Source: Treponema sp. UBA3870 (GTDB taxonomy: Bacteria > Spirochaetota > Spirochaetia > Treponematales > Treponemataceae). From it: a stretch of DNA of 8,777 nt. A program made the position numbers and the translations under genes. Below the pieces are notes generated by a model. The model saw only the letters and a program-made list of their open reading frames with translations. It searched no databases and was not told the origin of the DNA. Positions 6,670-8,777 of the stretch are shown one piece after another; the first letter of the stretch is position 1; each line of letters starts with the position of its first letter. The stretch spans positions 1-8,777 of the forward strand of contig DGGQ01000039.1 of the NCBI GenBank assembly GCA_002392275.1, in the 5' to 3' direction.

Positions 6670-6804
6670 CCAAAAAGATGGTGATTGAAATAATGTGTCT
6701 CCAGAAAATCAGTGTGGAATCAGGACGCTCAATGGCTAAAGGGACCAATCAGACCATCATTGAAATCATCCAGAAATACGTGTACTCCCGCCGAAAATCA
6801 TTTT

Positions 6805-7398
6805 TCAACAAACCAAAAAATCCACCGAAAGGTCGTGGTCTTTTGAAACCTGGTCCACCGACCTGTCAATCTGGCAGGGAAAAGCTGCGCCTACAAGAAA
6901 CAGCGACGTCTTTTTCCTGGCGGCAATTTTTTTTATGCGTGAAACATATATGTCATAAAATCCCATTCCGTGTCCAAGCCTTCGTCCCGATTCCGAAAAC
7001 GCAACTCCGGGAACAAGCATAAATATTTTTTTTCCGTAAAGGATTTCAAAATCAAGTTTTTCACAGAAGGATTCCGGCTCCATAATATTCCAGCGACCGG
7101 TCTTGATTTGCGAATCTAAACTTTTTCCAGCGTCGATAAAATAAAAATCCATTCCGTTTCCAGAGTTTTCGGTGCGGGGAAGGAAAAGTTTTTTTCCATC
7201 AGAAAGCGCCGACATTGAAACCGCAGTCACGTCAATCTCGTTTTTCATTGGCATGTACGAAAGAACAAAATCCGCAGAAATGTATTCCCCAAGGGAGAGA
7301 ATCTTTTCGCACACTTTTTTTGATGACAACCTTTTTTCAGAATCATCCATCGCACAAACAAGAGAGGAAACTTTTTTTCTTATCTCATTTTTTTCCAT
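6805..7398 (-). CDS. 5-formyltetrahydrofolate cyclo-ligase
   Basis: A 197-residue cytosolic enzyme (5-FCL, also called MTHFS) that uses ATP to convert 5-formyltetrahydrofolate to 5,10-methenyltetrahydrofolate, returning it to the one-carbon pool. The N-terminal 'EIRKKV' (5-10) is the usual start of the family. 'SYMPMKNEID' (47-56) holds the conserved glutamate of the folate site. 'GRWNIMEP' (101-108) matches the family 'G..gI.EP' segment. The signature 'PGVAFSESGRRLGHGMGFYD' (130-149) is the glycine-rich ATP/Mg site; the family usually has GyGgGyYD, so H143 and M145 are mild variants. The length is typical. The frame is open to 7623, but that part is antisense to the next gene. ATG at 7398 best fits the family; ATG at 7413 or 7431 is also possible, and no ribosome site decides, since GGAAGG touches the 7413 ATG directly. 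It is divergent from the HD-phosphohydrolase gene, and I see no clear terminator after it. Confidence 0.9.
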   Translation of the reverse strand: MEKNEIRKKVSSLVCAMDDSEKRLSSKKVCEKILSLGEYISADFVLSYMPMKNEIDVTAVSMSALSDGKKLFLPRTENSGNGMDFYFIDAGKSLDSQIKTGRWNIMEPESFCEKLDFEILYGKKIFMLVPGVAFSESGRRLGHGMGFYDIYVSRIKKIAARKKTSLFLVGAAFPCQIDRSVDQVSKDHDLSVDFLVC

Positions 7399-7447
7399 AA
7401 CAATGTAAACCATCCTTCCACCAGAATCCATTCCGCGAAATCCAGCA

Positions 7448-7476
7448 TGGACATCTGTGAAAAATCTTTCTATAAT
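7448..7476 (+). promoter_or_regulatory. Near-consensus promoter giving a leaderless dgt transcript
   Basis: TGGACA (7448-7453) and TATAAT (7471-7476) are exactly 17 bases apart, matching the sigma-70 consensus at 11 of 12 positions. The usual start point, seven bases past the -10, is 7483, the A of the dgt ATG. No Shine-Dalgarno sequence is seen before that ATG. Confidence 0.7.
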
Positions 7477-7503
7477 TAAAGCATGAAAGATTCTTTTAAC
7501 CAA
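7475..7503 (-). promoter_or_regulatory. Possible divergent promoter for the folate cyclo-ligase
   Basis: On the minus strand TTGGTT (7498-7503) and TTTAAT (7475-7480) are 17 bases apart, with a TG one base before the -10 (extended -10 form). It overlaps the dgt -10 by two bases, and its -35 lies inside the dgt coding region. A transcript would start near 7468, with a leader of about 70 bases. The -35 is weak. Confidence 0.28.
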
Positions 7504-8763
7504 GTACGCATGGACGAAAATAATCCCAATTTTTTGCAGGCGGTCAAACGAGAGAACTCGCTTTACAACCGCGGGAACGGAATACGCTCGGAATTTGAAA
7601 GGGACTACACGCGGATTCTCCACTGCGAATCATACAGAAGGCTCAAGCACAAGACGCAGGTTTTTTTTGCCCCGCACAACGACCACGTATGCACAAGGAT
7701 GGAGCATGTCGGCCACGTCGCAAGTGTCAGCCGGACCATATCGAAATATCTGGGACTGAATCAGGAACTTACGGAGGCGATTGCGCTTGGACATGACATA
7801 GGACATGCACCGTTTGGTCACACTGGAGAGGATATTCTGAACGGACTTATGATTCAAAAGGACGGACTGAACGCGCCAAAGAAATTCTGGCATGAGCGGA
7901 ACTCGCTTTTTTTTGCTGACTACATCGACACACTGCAGGATCCGGACGGAAATGAAAAGAACCTTGATTTGACTTACGCCGTGAGGGACGGGCTAATCTG
8001 CCACTGCGGAGAAATCGACCAGCAGGGAATCAAGCCACGGCACGAGGCGGTCGGTCTTTACAATATCAAGAGACCCGGAATCACCGATCCTTTCACCTGG
8101 GAGGGATGCGTCGTAAAAATCAGCGACAAGATTGCATTTCTGGGAAGGGACCTGGAGGATGCCGGACGCTATGGGATAATCGATGAGACAGCGACAAAGC
8201 AGCTCAGGGAAATTGTTGCGGGAACATTGGGATTCGACGGAAAAAAGAATTCAAACCACGTGACAAGCGCTGGGATTTTTAGGAGCGGAAAGGAGGTGAA
8301 CACGACCACGCTTATCAACGACCTGATTGTTGATCTTTGCGAGCAGAGCACTCCCGACAGGGGACTTTTTTTCAGCAACGCATATTTCAATTTCATAAGG
8401 GAGCTTAAAAAATTTTCGTTCGCCACAATCTACAACAACTGGAGACTTTTGGAATTCCAGAAATACGCGCAGACCGTAATCGGAACAATCTACGACACGC
8501 TGATGAGGGCACAGATTTATGTCAAGAACCGCACAGCCCACATTTTTCTTGATTTCGCCCCGAAACTTTGTGGCACGTTCATCGACTGGCTTACAAAATA
8601 CACGGCGTATGACACAAAAACAAAATCTTCCCTGCACTACCAGACCAAGGAAATCTTCGACATCGAGACCGAGGAAAGCTACCAAAAATGTGTCATAGAA
8701 TATATCAGCGGAATGACCGACCAGTTCACGATTTCCGTTTTCGAGGAGATTGTGTCGTTCTGA
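7483..8763 (+). CDS. dgt: dGTPase-like HD-domain deoxynucleoside triphosphate triphosphohydrolase
   Basis: A complete 426-residue cytosolic enzyme of the dGTPase/SAMHD1-like HD group, which splits dNTPs into deoxynucleoside and triphosphate and so trims the dNTP pool. The N-terminal 'RSEFERDYTRILHCESYRRLKHKTQVF' region (35-61; hallmark RDYTRI...YRRLKHKTQ) is typical. The HD metal ligands are visible as His75 (TRMEH), His104-Asp105 (ALGHDIGH) and Asp215 (KISDKIAFLGRDLED). 'GHAPFGHTGE' (107-116) is the conserved catalytic loop with a second histidine. The C-terminal 'ISGMTDQFT' (408-416) is the usual family ending. The length is within the family range, and which dNTP it prefers cannot be judged. 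Start choice: ATG 7483 has no ribosome site but lies exactly where the promoter would start the mRNA. The next ATG at 7510 has none either. The gene is divergent from the folate cyclo-ligase and ends 14 bases before the window edge. Confidence 0.92.
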   Translation: MKDSFNQVRMDENNPNFLQAVKRENSLYNRGNGIRSEFERDYTRILHCESYRRLKHKTQVFFAPHNDHVCTRMEHVGHVASVSRTISKYLGLNQELTEAIALGHDIGHAPFGHTGEDILNGLMIQKDGLNAPKKFWHERNSLFFADYIDTLQDPDGNEKNLDLTYAVRDGLICHCGEIDQQGIKPRHEAVGLYNIKRPGITDPFTWEGCVVKISDKIAFLGRDLEDAGRYGIIDETATKQLREIVAGTLGFDGKKNSNHVTSAGIFRSGKEVNTTTLINDLIVDLCEQSTPDRGLFFSNAYFNFIRELKKFSFATIYNNWRLLEFQKYAQTVIGTIYDTLMRAQIYVKNRTAHIFLDFAPKLCGTFIDWLTKYTAYDTKTKSSLHYQTKEIFDIETEESYQKCVIEYISGMTDQFTISVFEEIVSF

Positions 8764-8777
8764 AAATTTTGTATCAC

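Larger units (their letters stand above)
6507..6804. other. Gene-poor stretch between two minus-strand genes
   Basis: This 298-base stretch lies between the acetyltransferase start and the folate cyclo-ligase stop. It holds the acetyltransferase ribosome site, overlapping -10-like elements for both strands (6560-6566) and a plus-strand terminator (6637-6669). It also holds 135 bases (6670-6804) in which I recognise no gene. A plus-strand frame opens at 6678 and runs into the antisense of the cyclo-ligase, but it has no ribosome site and no family I recognise. An 11-base motif ATTGAAATNAT followed shortly by CCAGAAA occurs twice (6684-6707 and 6759-6776). Confidence 0.6.

Noticed and set aside
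6678..7022. Plus-strand open frame of 114 codons
   Set aside because: There is no ribosome site and no family I recognise, and almost two thirds of it is antisense to the folate cyclo-ligase. The first 40-odd codons lie in free sequence, so it is not fully excluded.
7399..7623. N-terminal extension of the folate cyclo-ligase to 7623
   Set aside because: It would overlap the start of dgt on the other strand and does not resemble the family. The ATG at 7398 gives the normal length.

Overview
This window looks like ordinary chromosomal sequence from a spirochaete, most likely a host-associated Treponema. That guess rests on remembered family resemblance and was not searched: an ammonia-type asparagine synthetase (AsnA), an HtrA with the spirochaetal style of N-terminus, a dGTPase-like HD protein with the 'FLQAVKREN' type of N-terminus, and a large exported M16-like protein. 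Genes are of medium GC with AT-rich gaps. I see no transposase, integrase, phage gene, CRISPR array, tRNA or rRNA.

Layout. Positions 1-236 (+) hold the C-terminal end of asnA. At 306-1295 (+) is a 329-residue protein whose sequence reads like a radical-SAM barrel lacking the iron-sulfur cluster motif. At 1443-2930 (+) is a complete HtrA/DegP-type serine protease with an export signal, catalytic triad and two PDZ domains. A 241-base gap with three hairpins, the last a strong intrinsic terminator, separates it from 3172-6042 (+), a 956-residue secreted M16 (insulinase/pitrilysin) homologue that has lost the zinc-binding HXXEH motif. Facing it across a 17-base convergent gap is a GNAT acetyltransferase (6060-6506, -). 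After a gene-poor stretch of about 300 bases comes 5-formyltetrahydrofolate cyclo-ligase (6805-7398, -). This is divergent from a dGTPase-like HD phosphohydrolase (7483-8763, +), which ends just before the window edge.

How the genes fit together. HtrA and the M16-like protein are both predicted to act outside the inner membrane, so the centre of the window may serve envelope protein quality control. The two are separated by a terminator and are probably transcribed independently. The folate cyclo-ligase and the dNTP triphosphohydrolase both touch nucleotide metabolism and share an 84-base divergent promoter region. AsnA and the acetyltransferase are general metabolism.

No clear-cut new system is present. 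The points most worth a second look are the cluster-less radical-SAM-like protein, the apparently inactive M16 protein, a near-consensus dgt promoter placed so that the mRNA would be leaderless, and an orphan plus-strand terminator (with a TATAAT about 75 bases upstream) lying between two minus-strand genes, which may mark a small RNA or a long antisense 3' end.
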